From assembly GCA_964342365.1 (NCBI GenBank), contig CAYFGW010000227.1, forward strand, positions 1 through 8,051: a DNA stretch of 8,051 bases, written 5' to 3'. Shown here piece after piece: positions 1-6,739 of this stretch. The number at the start of each line of letters is the position of its first letter. The stretch's first letter is position 1. The DNA is from CAXRDE01 sp964342365. GTDB taxonomy: Bacteria > Cyanobacteriota > Sericytochromatia > UBA7694. The notes under the pieces were generated by a model that was not told where the DNA came from, did not search any database, and saw nothing but the letters and a program-made list of their open reading frames with translations. The translations under genes were made by a program, and so were the position numbers.

Positions 1-472
1 CGGCATTGAGCGCATCCGATTTGCCCCCGTTTTCTTTGTCAATGATCCAAACATTGGGATGACTGACGCTGCGATACACTTCTTTGACGGTTTTAGTTTT
101 CAGCTGATTGGGATTCAGGTGTAGCATGGGCTCTAACTGAAAAGCTTCATGAAGCACCTGCAAGGTGTCATCTTTAGAGCCATCGTTAACCACCAACAGC
201 TCATAATCTGGATAATCCAGATGCTGTAGATTATTCAAGGTTTCTACAATATTGGTGGCTTCATTGTAAGCAGGAATCAACAAAGATACGGGAGGCAGCT
301 TTTTTTCCTGTCCGAAACGTTTGAGATCACTCACCCGAAGACGACGATAATACTTTTGCAAAAGACTTACCGACAGCAGCCCCTGAATCAAATAGGTGCC
401 GTTTAAAATCAAAAAATAGAGAATCAGGACATAGCTTATATATCGAGCAAATGAAAGTAAAAGTTCTGTCAC
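1..472 (-). CDS. Membrane-associated family 2 glycosyltransferase, N-terminal part (cut by window edge)
   Basis: This is a processive-type GT2 glycosyltransferase of the BcsA/PgaC/hyaluronan-synthase-like group, probably making or extending a surface polysaccharide at the cytoplasmic membrane from a nucleotide sugar. The 157 visible residues begin with a hydrophobic segment (about residues 4-38), followed by a basic stretch and the start of the GT-A fold: VSLLIPAYNEATN at 62-74, the nucleotide-binding VVNDGSKDDT at 94-103 and IIDKENGGKSDALNA at 143-157. The DxD, the QxxRW motif and the C-terminal membrane segments would lie beyond the left edge. The GTG start shares 4 nt with the stop of the HEAT-repeat gene upstream and has a GAGG Shine-Dalgarno about 7 nt before it, so coupled translation is likely. 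It was easy to miss because it has a GTG start and no stop inside the window. Family assignment is firm; the sugar and product are unknown. Confidence 0.93.
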   Translation of the reverse strand, partial: MTELLLSFARYISYVLILYFLILNGTYLIQGLLSVSLLQKYYRRLRVSDLKRFGQEKKLPPVSLLIPAYNEATNIVETLNNLQHLDYPDYELLVVNDGSKDDTLQVLHEAFQLEPMLHLNPNQLKTKTVKEVYRSVSHPNVWIIDKENGGKSDALNA

Positions 473-1542
473 ACAAAAACCTCATCTCGTGTCTGGTGTT
501 GGCTATAGGTCAGCAGGCTGCCAGAAACCCGTCTTTGTCTTGTGATTTGCCTGTCCCCGTGGTCTTCCAAATATGCCAGAGATTGAGCGGCTTCTATAGC
601 CACCCAACGGGAGGGATCTGTGAGGCCCAATTCCAACAATTCTCTCCCCTGCGGTGAGGGAGATTCTCCCAGAGCAAACATGGCATAAGCCCTGAGATAA
701 TCAGAATCCTGAGCCGCAAAATCTAGCACCACTTCTGAGAGTACATTTTTGGCGTTCCAACGCAGGAGCACCCTCAGGATCAGTCCCTTAATCACTTCTG
801 ATTCCTGATCGGAAAGCGCCAGAGCAGCCAGGGCGCCTGCGTGTTCAATTTGTGGACTCCAGCGTTCAAGAGTCAATAAGGCCACCATACGACACCAATC
901 ACTGTTCTGGGTTTGCAAGGCGTGGGTCATAATGGGAATCATGGTGGTTTCCGGGGGCAGATGGGAAAGCAAAATAGCCAGATAAGCAGGTTGAAAGGCA
1001 TAAAACCGGGGGTAGGTTTTAATCAACAGTCCCGCATCGCCGACATCATAACTGTAAACCAGCGCACGAAAGGCCGCAAAGGCCACCGCATCTGAAGGAT
1101 CCTCCAGAGCAGCCCGCAAGGCATCACGATACTGATAAGGGGAAAGCTTTCCAAAGGTATCCACGGCCCGTGAACGGAGCTCTTCTTCCTGATAGTCCAG
1201 ACGGTGAACCATGGCAGGCATATATGGTTCAGCCAGACGCATCAACTGCTGATAACGCGGGGAGTGTTCCAGACGCCACGGCATGTGTTCAGCCTTATGA
1301 TAAAGGTAGTCCAGAAAAAAAAGTTTCTCGTCAGCATCTACGTTATCCCAGAGTTTTTCCGGGGCGATTTCCTTATTAAGTACGGATTCCGTTAAATGTT
1401 CCCAGCGATGTTCTAACTGCTGCCATTTTCGGGCCTTCTTTTCATTGCGTTCGTGTAAAGAAAAGCTAATCAGCATAAACAGGCTGGTAATGACCACAAG
1501 TACGCAAAAAGCAGATACAAGCAAAATAAAGGTGAAAGACAT
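469..1542 (-). CDS. Membrane-anchored HEAT-repeat protein
   Basis: A 357-aa protein with one N-terminal transmembrane helix (about residues 3-28), a short charged segment (HERNEKKARKW, 30-40) and then a long all-helical region. From about residue 108 onward this shows HEAT-like helical pairs, for example DEEP-type turns followed by helices such as ELRSRAVDTF (121-130), DAVAFAAFRALV (151-162), DYLRAYAMFALGE (281-293) and WVAIEAAQSLAYLED (313-327). No catalytic motif is visible; HEAT arrays usually act as protein-binding scaffolds. The topology places the repeats most simply in the cytoplasm, beside the catalytic domain of the glycosyltransferase with which it overlaps by 4 nt, so a partner or regulator of that enzyme is a reasonable inference. 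I chose the ATG at 1542 because AGGAG sits 5 nt before it; an in-frame GTG at 1566 would add 8 residues and has no comparable site. Confidence 0.9.
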   Translation of the reverse strand: MSFTFILLVSAFCVLVVITSLFMLISFSLHERNEKKARKWQQLEHRWEHLTESVLNKEIAPEKLWDNVDADEKLFFLDYLYHKAEHMPWRLEHSPRYQQLMRLAEPYMPAMVHRLDYQEEELRSRAVDTFGKLSPYQYRDALRAALEDPSDAVAFAAFRALVYSYDVGDAGLLIKTYPRFYAFQPAYLAILLSHLPPETTMIPIMTHALQTQNSDWCRMVALLTLERWSPQIEHAGALAALALSDQESEVIKGLILRVLLRWNAKNVLSEVVLDFAAQDSDYLRAYAMFALGESPSPQGRELLELGLTDPSRWVAIEAAQSLAYLEDHGDRQITRQRRVSGSLLTYSQHQTRDEVFV

Positions 1543-1621
1543 GTAAGCTCCTGTTCGTATCTTCACCCTAACGCACTCGTGGGGCCGTTACAAAGGGGCC
1601 CGAAGGCTTTTTGGCAGGGTC

Positions 1622-3103
1622 TTAATTTTGTTTTTTCAACTCTTTTATGAAGTTATGTAAATCCTGCGGTGTTGAGAAGAGGCGTGGTAGTTTACGCTGC
1701 AAGCGCAAACTGCCATCGTGAGACAGCCAGCGCTGAAAAGCGCCTGGCGAGACGTATTCCAGATGGGCCTGGTTTTGCACCTCTTGCGAACGGTTACGAC
1801 GATACTGCACGTTGATACCCTGTAGAGCCTCATCCAGAACATGGGAAAGAAACGGTATTTCTTCCGGGGGCGCATCCGCTTCCACAACCACCTGCAACCG
1901 ACGTTGTGCAAAATCTGGCCCCACTGCAAGATGACGCAGACCGTAGCCCCGTTCCTTTAAAACCTGACGCAGCATCTGCTCCAATTCTGTGAGCAACAGC
2001 TTTTCCCCGAAAAAATCACATTTTTCCTTGACCCGTCCACACACACGAAACAATGGATAAGGCAACGTGCGTTCAAATACAACCACGTCGCCCACTTCTG
2101 TGCTCCACAGTCCGGCAGGGTTAGTCACATAGATACGGTAAGGAATTCCGGGTTCCACCTGCCAGAGCGGGACGCGCCGTTCACCGTTTTGCGTGCCCGT
2201 CAATTCAACGGGCACAAACTCATAAAATACACCGTGAGCAGGTAGAGGGCGGAGAAGGGCATGGTCCAAGTCCTGAACGCCCAGAAAGCCCTCTGTGGCC
2301 ACATAATTTTCCACGTAGTGCACCGGTTTTTTCATAAGCGCGTCAAAGCGCTCACGGTAAGGTGTAAAATCCACGCCCGCATGCACCACCAGTTGCAATC
2401 GGGGCCAGATATCGTGCACAGAGGGCACATTTTTATGGGAAAGCGCCTGCTGAAAAAAACGGAGTAACCAGGGCGTAATGCCCGCCACGCTCATTAAATC
2501 CTGCTCACAAGATTGAATCACCAGCTGTTGAAAGCGGCGGGCAGCTGGAGTAGATTCAAAAAAATCCAGCGGGGGAAACAAACGAGGAAAAGCCCCGGCC
2601 TGAGAGCGCACGATGCGCGAAATCATGGCACTGGGATATGCTCCCACCGCCAGCCAGTCGCTCAGATCTGTAAGCCAGAGAGCCGGTTTAAATAAGAGAC
2701 GGGGATCTTGTAAGCGTAAATAGTTAAACAGCCCTTGCACCGTGGCGGCACGCTGCATATGCTGCACAAAAGCCCCGTTCACCGGTACATATTTTTCTTT
2801 GCCGCTGCTGCTGCCGGAGGTACTGGCCAGATGGGTGACTTCGCCTCCGGTAAGCACGTGATCTAAGCGGTGTAAATGGGGTTGTAAATAGCTTTCCCAG
2901 AGATCTTCATAGCTATGTAACGATACCCGTCTGGCATAGTCCGCATAAGAGAAACGGGAACCCAGAGCGGCCAGATCATGCTGTTGGCCAAAAAGAGAGG
3001 GTAATCCCTGTAAGACCCGCTGACGCAGCACCTTTTCCTGAGCTTTTTTCAGATCACAGGCATTGAGCTGGTGATATTGGTAGCGGGCGTAGGCACTGAG
3101 CAG
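1622..3103 (-). CDS. GH3-family-like acyl-adenylating enzyme (putative acyl-acid amido synthetase)
   Basis: Resembles the GH3 family, which belongs to the adenylate-forming (ANL) superfamily. Plant members activate carboxylic acids such as auxin with ATP and join them to amino acids; the bacterial relatives are mostly uncharacterised. Counting from the GTG at 3031, the nucleotide-binding loop STSGSSSGKEK is at 70-80, the second motif YVATEG at 243-248, the third motif TEVGDVVVF at 311-319 and the hinge/C-terminal region CGRVKEKCDFFGEKL at 331-345. No signal peptide is seen, so it should be cytoplasmic. The start is unusual. The conventional GTG (469 aa) drops an N-terminal stretch (CDLKKAQEKV) that resembles the first helix of bacterial GH3 proteins. 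A CTG at 3103, 8 nt after AGGTGG, gives 493 aa and is preferred here; the fallback is 3031. It lies 3 nt after the protease gene. The substrate cannot be deduced. Confidence 0.85.
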   Translation of the reverse strand: MLSAYARYQYHQLNACDLKKAQEKVLRQRVLQGLPSLFGQQHDLAALGSRFSYADYARRVSLHSYEDLWESYLQPHLHRLDHVLTGGEVTHLASTSGSSSGKEKYVPVNGAFVQHMQRAATVQGLFNYLRLQDPRLLFKPALWLTDLSDWLAVGAYPSAMISRIVRSQAGAFPRLFPPLDFFESTPAARRFQQLVIQSCEQDLMSVAGITPWLLRFFQQALSHKNVPSVHDIWPRLQLVVHAGVDFTPYRERFDALMKKPVHYVENYVATEGFLGVQDLDHALLRPLPAHGVFYEFVPVELTGTQNGERRVPLWQVEPGIPYRIYVTNPAGLWSTEVGDVVVFERTLPYPLFRVCGRVKEKCDFFGEKLLLTELEQMLRQVLKERGYGLRHLAVGPDFAQRRLQVVVEADAPPEEIPFLSHVLDEALQGINVQYRRNRSQEVQNQAHLEYVSPGAFQRWLSHDGSLRLQRKLPRLFSTPQDLHNFIKELKKQN

Positions 3104-3106
3104 GCG

Positions 3107-4354
3107 CTAGTCCACCTGCATGGTGTTATAGCTAAAAATTTGTTGGAGTGCGATGTGCTCTGAAGCGGGAAGAGCTTCTTTAAGACGCGCGTAAGCATCC
3201 CCAATGCCACGGGCCGTGGGGCGATCTTGACGGCCAAGGGCCGCAAAAATAGTTTTCAGACCCACACCCAGTTTTTCTCCGCCGTCCACGTGGTAATCAT
3301 AAACATCCCAGAACACGGAGGCTACACGCCATTCATTTCCGGCACCCGCACAAACGTCTTCCGGCACGTTCTCAATACGGATGGGAGCCCGACGAGGCAC
3401 CAGATACTGGTCAAAGCGGGCGTCCGGGTCGTTTTTTTGCAGATGGACCGCTCCCGAAAAGAAGGTGGCAAACCCTTCGCTCAGGGCGAGGGTTTCATGA
3501 TAACAGTCATCAATTTTATGGCGGCCTCCACGGGAGGCGGCGTTAAGGGCCTGATGATAAATGGCGTGACCGATTTCGTGACCGTTCACATCCCATTGTT
3601 CTGCACCGGTCATATTAACGGTGTAATTGGTATAGTAATCGCCTCGTCCGGGCCAAACGGTGGTAATCTGACGTTTCCACCAGTCCAGGGGTACATTTTC
3701 ACGGGCAAAGAGGTTCATGGATTCCACAAACACATCGTGAATCCAGGCTGCTTTGGCGTTTTCCGTACCGGCACTTAAGGCCGTGGTGCCCACATGAACG
3801 GGAGCTGATACCTGTTGTGTGGGTCCTTGCCAGGCGTAACCTCTGATTTTCCAGTAGCGGTTTTCCAGCTGATAGCGAACGTTATAAACGCCCTGGGTTG
3901 GCACGTCAATTTCCCACTGACCGTCAGGACGGGTTTCGGCAGTGCCCACCACACGTCCGTTGCCGCTGCCCGTGTGCAATGTGACTTTCGCCAGGGGCAG
4001 CGGCCGTACTTCCCCTTTACGATCTGTGAACGTTAAGCGGCCGGCCACGGTCAAAGCACCGGTTTGCAGAGGTTGCGCTTCAGAGCGTGGTTGCGTTTGA
4101 CGCGTCTGGGTTTGAAAAAGCTGAACTCCGTTTTCTCTGGCGATGGTTTCACTGGCCAGGCGATTGCCCACCAGCGGGCGAAAACCACCGGATAAATCGC
4201 TATCGTCAATGGCGCTTCCCTGTGCCTGAACATTTTGAGATGCCATCCGGGATGAAACAGGAATACGGGGAGCAGAATTTGAGGGGTTCACACGGGGTTG
4301 GCAGGCAGCCAGCACCATCAGAGATAAAGCCAGACCGGCAGAGGAAAAACGCAT
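3107..4354 (-). CDS. Lipoprotein zinc metallopeptidase (gluzincin-like, HEIGH)
   Basis: A 415-aa exported lipoprotein: the signal peptide ends in the lipobox LAAC with lipidation at Cys18, followed by a polar, Ser/Gln-rich linker to about residue 98. Residues 100-165 look like a small beta-sandwich of the carboxypeptidase-regulatory/Ig-like kind (AGRLTFTDRKGEV, then TAETRPDGQWEIDVP). The peptidase region follows, with the zinc motif HEIGHAIYH (HExxH at 259-263) and a probable third ligand, Glu293, in LSEGFATFF, a gluzincin-type arrangement. Cys284 and Cys335 could form a disulfide. The substrate is unknown. The ATG at 4354 has AGGAG 8 nt upstream. It is the first gene of the leftward block, and its TAG stop is in frame with, and just before, the GH3-like gene. 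Zinc-peptidase identity is well supported by motifs; family-level naming is not possible by eye. Confidence 0.88.
   Translation of the reverse strand: MRFSSAGLALSLMVLAACQPRVNPSNSAPRIPVSSRMASQNVQAQGSAIDDSDLSGGFRPLVGNRLASETIARENGVQLFQTQTRQTQPRSEAQPLQTGALTVAGRLTFTDRKGEVRPLPLAKVTLHTGSGNGRVVGTAETRPDGQWEIDVPTQGVYNVRYQLENRYWKIRGYAWQGPTQQVSAPVHVGTTALSAGTENAKAAWIHDVFVESMNLFARENVPLDWWKRQITTVWPGRGDYYTNYTVNMTGAEQWDVNGHEIGHAIYHQALNAASRGGRHKIDDCYHETLALSEGFATFFSGAVHLQKNDPDARFDQYLVPRRAPIRIENVPEDVCAGAGNEWRVASVFWDVYDYHVDGGEKLGVGLKTIFAALGRQDRPTARGIGDAYARLKEALPASEHIALQQIFSYNTMQVD
3112..3117 (-). promoter_or_regulatory. Shine-Dalgarno site (AGGTGG) supporting a CTG start for the GH3-like gene
   Basis: Read on the minus strand, AGGTGG lies in the last codons of the upstream protease gene and is followed, after 8 nt that include the protease stop TAG, by CTG at 3103-3101. 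No ATG, GTG or TTG occurs in this frame between the TAG and the GTG at 3031, yet the 24 codons between them read like coding sequence. The conventional GTG has only a weaker AGGA about 4 nt before it. This site is the main nucleotide evidence for a CTG start, but it could also be just codons of the protease C-terminus (Gln-Val-Asp). Confidence 0.5.
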
Positions 4355-4373
4355 ATAGATAACTCCTATCTGT

Positions 4374-4403
4374 TTCAGTTTACCACGTCATTCCTGCTAC
4401 AAT
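4374..4403 (+). promoter_or_regulatory. Putative sigma-70-type promoter for the rightward block, in the divergent intergenic region
   Basis: The 83-nt region 4355-4437 separates divergent genes and must hold promoters for both. For the rightward block the best candidate is TACAAT at 4398-4403 as the -10 box, with TTCAGT at 4374-4379 as a weak -35 box, 18 bp apart. Transcription would begin near 4410, leaving a leader of about 28 nt before the ATG at 4438. The same TTCAGTTT string occurs at the equivalent place in the promoter at 6681. For the leftward gene I see only a weak extended -10 candidate (TGGTAAACT on the minus strand, overlapping this region) and no good -35. Confidence 0.5.
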
Positions 4404-4437
4404 GGACCTGAAAGTAATACAACACAGGAGTTTTCTT

Positions 4438-4653
4438 ATGGCCCGTTGGGAATACAAAGTGACACAGGTTCATTTTTTACTCAATCCTCCTTTTGACGTA
4501 AAAAAACCAAAAAATGCTGAAGCGCTGAATTTGTTTAGCAAAATGGGAAAACACGGCTGGGAGCTAGTGCAAGCCGCCCCCAACAACACGGGAATCACCA
4601 CCTGCTTCTGGAAACGGGAAGTCAAGGGCCCTGTAGATGAGTGGACCACTTAA
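4438..4653 (+). CDS. Small DUF4177-like protein
   Basis: A 71-aa protein without signal peptide or membrane segment. It follows the DUF4177 pattern: an N-terminal strand WEYKVTQVHF (residues 3-12), a helix around ALNLFSKMGKHGWELV (30-45, with the typical G-x-x-GWELV turn) and a final strand ending in FWKRE. Members are small alpha/beta proteins of unknown biochemical role, often next to unrelated genes. The ATG at 4438 is chosen over an in-frame ATG at 4402 because ACAGGAG lies 7 nt upstream and the promoter candidate would place transcription initiation near 4410, after the earlier ATG. Its last 17 nt overlap the start of the following gene, so the two are probably translated in a coupled way. 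Confidence 0.85.
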   Translation: MARWEYKVTQVHFLLNPPFDVKKPKNAEALNLFSKMGKHGWELVQAAPNNTGITTCFWKREVKGPVDEWTT

Positions 4654-5278
4654 ATTTGCCACCCTGGCCCTGATGGGGCTGGCGAGTGGCATAGGCCTTT
4701 TTCGTTGTGCCGCTGCGGATAACACGTCTCCCACAGGCCTGAGTCCGAAAGCGGCACAGGCCGCCGTGGAAGCAGAAACCACAGCGGAGATGGAAACACC
4801 CCCGGACGAAACCGCCAGGATTTCTCATTTTGTAGATATTTCCGGCTGCTGGCGTCCGGTAATAGGCACCGACAGCAATTTCTCTAATGGGGCCGCCTTT
4901 ACTATTTTCACCATCGATAGCAACACCTTTATTTTTAATAAGCGGGCCAGGACCAGCTTTGTGGTGCGCCCCGACCTGAGATTTACAGAGGGGAATCGCG
5001 ATCCCGAAAAGCCCTTTTTTCCACCGGGGTATATTCATTCTACCGGTACTGTGAGTGCTGATGGAAATACCATCAGCCGCAGGCTAGAAGGCCAGAGTGG
5101 CAGCGTGACTTATCGGCGCTGTGCTCAAGTCATTCAGGCCCCGCCGGGCACTCGTGATCCAGTGACGGCCCCTACTCCGTCCAGCACACCCGAACCTGAA
5201 GAAACCCGTGCGCCGCTGTCGGAGCCCTTGCAACCGGGGCCAGCACCTGCTGAAAACACCGCTGAAAGCGAGAGTTAA
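4637..5278 (+). CDS. Secreted or envelope protein of unknown function, beta-rich core and Pro-rich tail
   Basis: A 213-aa protein I do not recognise. Residues 1-27 look like a signal peptide (short n-region with Lys6, hydrophobic core 8-22, then RCAAA before DN). FRC at 22-24 does not fit a standard lipobox, so cleavage by signal peptidase I after AAA is more likely than lipidation. The linker at about 30-62 is Ala/Glu/Thr-rich. The core at 63-165 has alternating strand-like segments (ISGCWRPV, AAFTIFTID, NTFIFNK, GTVSADGNTISR, GSVTYRRC) typical of a small beta barrel or sandwich; Cys71 and Cys162 bracket it and could form a disulfide. The tail from about 168 is Pro/Glu/Ala-rich and probably disordered. 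The ATG at 4637 has AAGGG 8 nt upstream; a later ATG at 4673 would spoil the signal peptide. It sits 3 nt before a secreted protease gene, which suggests a shared extracytoplasmic role. Confidence 0.8.
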   Translation: MSGPLKFATLALMGLASGIGLFRCAAADNTSPTGLSPKAAQAAVEAETTAEMETPPDETARISHFVDISGCWRPVIGTDSNFSNGAAFTIFTIDSNTFIFNKRARTSFVVRPDLRFTEGNRDPEKPFFPPGYIHSTGTVSADGNTISRRLEGQSGSVTYRRCAQVIQAPPGTRDPVTAPTPSSTPEPEETRAPLSEPLQPGPAPAENTAESES

Positions 5279-5281
5279 TTC

Positions 5282-6637
5282 ATGCCCATCTTAACGCGAG
5301 TCGGTGCCGTCCTGACGGCTCTCAGTATGAGTCTAATCGTATGGGGGACGCCCGTGTGCTCGGCACCCGCAGGTCCTTTGATTGAACTGTCTCCTGCGGC
5401 ACAACAGGCTGCTCAAAAAGGCACGTTTAAGTCTCTCGACAAAATTGAAACCATTCTCAAAGGTGTTTCCGCACTGCGGCAACTGCCCATTAAGCGCCCG
5501 GTTAAACTCACAGTGATTGATCGTAAAGCTTTGCAAGCGGAGCTAGCGGTCAAAATCAAAGAAGAAATCCCCCCGGAAAAAATAGCCGCTGAAGAAGCCA
5601 TGTACCGACAACTCGACATGCTACCCCGGGATTTTGCCTACGGACAGTTCATTCTGGATTTGTATACCGAACAAATCGGTGGTTTTTATGACCCCAAAAC
5701 CCGCCACTTAAAGCTCATTGAGGGCATGCCCCTGACCGGGGCTGAGCAAGAAATCCTCATTGCTCACGAACTGACTCACGCGCTCCAGGATCAGCATTAC
5801 GAGCTGGACAAACTCATGAGTGCACCAGAACGCAAAGCAAATGACGACGCCACTCTGGCGCTCATGGCGCTTGTGGAGGGAGATGCCACGGTGACGTCTA
5901 TGGAGTATGTGCAAAACAACTTATCTAAAAATCCCGTGAGCGGATTTTTCTCTGTGGTGGGTACCCTCTTTAATCAGGCCAGAGCCATGTCTTCTTTCAA
6001 GACCTTTCGCAGTGCTCCCAAATTTATTCAGGACAGCCTGGTTTTTCCCTATCAGCAGGGTGCTGAGTTTGTGCGCTATTTTCGTGACGACGGTTTTACC
6101 TGGCAGGATATTGGCGACCTTTATGACAACCTGCCTCGTTCTACGGAACATATTTTACATTTACGGGCCTACACAGAAGGCAACGACCCACAGCCCATAG
6201 CCCTGAATCCGACCCTGTTTGAAGGACATCAAACGGTAACCCATTCCATGTGGGGTGAACTGGGATACCGTCAGTATTTACTGGCCCATTTAAAATGGCA
6301 GGAAGTCAAAACCGCTTCTAAGGGCTGGGCCGGGGATCATTATTATGTCTTTGAGCAAAACAATCATAAAACCTTTGCCTTTGTGTCGCGTTGGGATCGT
6401 GAACAAGATGCCAGAGAATTTGCCCGGGCCTATGAAAAGACACTCAAGCAACGCTTTAAGAAAAAGCCGGTTCAGATAGCTGAAAACCTCCAGCGGTGGA
6501 ACGACCCTGAACACGGTCATGTGTTTCTCTATGAACACAAAGACAGGGTGCTAATCCTGGAAAATGTGACGGCAGAAATGGCCCGTTCAGAAGCTTTTTT
6601 GGCACAGATTACCCCCGACATTTTCTCGGAAAAATAA
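5282..6637 (+). CDS. Secreted zinc metallopeptidase (HELTH, gluzincin-like)
   Basis: A 451-aa protein with an N-terminal signal peptide (about residues 1-28; hydrophobic 8-21, likely cleavage near CSAPA). The zinc motif AHELTHALQDQHYEL has HExxH at 162-166, and a probable third ligand, Glu199, lies in ALVEGDA about 33 residues later. The preceding EQIGGFYDPKTRHLKLI (130-146) and the later STEHILHLRAY and GWAGDHYYVF segments match a widespread but little-studied group of exported putative peptidases, seen also in Chloroflexota, Deinococcota and haloarchaeal surface proteins (from memory; the exact family name is uncertain). The C-terminal quarter has a DAREFARAYEKTLKQRF segment common to that group. 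The start lies 3 nt after the previous stop with only a weak GAGAG site, so expression is likely coupled to the gene before it. Substrate unknown. It differs in layout from the leftward lipoprotein peptidase, so the two are not recent duplicates. Confidence 0.88.
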   Translation: MPILTRVGAVLTALSMSLIVWGTPVCSAPAGPLIELSPAAQQAAQKGTFKSLDKIETILKGVSALRQLPIKRPVKLTVIDRKALQAELAVKIKEEIPPEKIAAEEAMYRQLDMLPRDFAYGQFILDLYTEQIGGFYDPKTRHLKLIEGMPLTGAEQEILIAHELTHALQDQHYELDKLMSAPERKANDDATLALMALVEGDATVTSMEYVQNNLSKNPVSGFFSVVGTLFNQARAMSSFKTFRSAPKFIQDSLVFPYQQGAEFVRYFRDDGFTWQDIGDLYDNLPRSTEHILHLRAYTEGNDPQPIALNPTLFEGHQTVTHSMWGELGYRQYLLAHLKWQEVKTASKGWAGDHYYVFEQNNHKTFAFVSRWDREQDAREFARAYEKTLKQRFKKKPVQIAENLQRWNDPEHGHVFLYEHKDRVLILENVTAEMARSEAFLAQITPDIFSEK

Positions 6638-6680
6638 CTAAAAATACGCCTTTTCTTAATCTTTACTTAATTTTAGAGGG

Positions 6681-6709
6681 TTCAGTTTTTCATGGACACT
6701 CGCTATAAT
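6681..6709 (+). promoter_or_regulatory. Putative sigma-70-type promoter of the DUF4332-like lipoprotein gene
   Basis: A perfect -10 box, TATAAT, lies at 6704-6709 with TTCAGT at 6681-6686 as a weak -35 match, 17 bp apart. Transcription would start near 6716, giving a leader of about 24 nt with AGAGGT at 6729-6734, 5 nt before the ATG. The 102-nt gap 6638-6739 holds this promoter and AT-rich sequence; I see no convincing intrinsic terminator for the protease gene before it. Confidence 0.7.
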
Positions 6710-6739
6710 TAAGGAACAAGAACATCGTAGAGGTCCTAT

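Noticed and set aside
1570..1621. GC-rich inverted segment in the GH3-HEAT gap (GCC-CGAA-GGC followed by TTTTT on the plus strand) resembling a terminator.
   Set aside because: The stem has only three solid pairs plus wobble pairs, and the T-run follows on the plus strand, where no gene ends. On the minus strand, the direction of the genes, no T-run of useful length follows.
3107..3109. TAG as a recoded (readthrough or pyrrolysine) codon joining the protease and GH3-like frames.
   Set aside because: Nothing in the window suggests recoding, and an exported lipoprotein fused to a cytoplasmic-type enzyme is implausible; a CTG or GTG start explains the arrangement more simply.
3227..3778. 183-codon open frame on the plus strand opposite the lipoprotein peptidase.
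   Set aside because: It lies wholly inside a well-supported gene on the other strand, has no recognisable domain and its composition is that of an antisense shadow.
4622..5038. 138-codon minus-strand open frame opposite the secreted beta-rich protein.
   Set aside because: The plus-strand frame has a coherent signal peptide, gene coupling and spacing; the minus frame has none of these.
6638..6680. AT-rich CTAAAA...TTTTAG inverted pair after the HELTH peptidase as a possible terminator.
   Set aside because: The arms are about six A/T pairs with a large loop, which would not form a stable hairpin.
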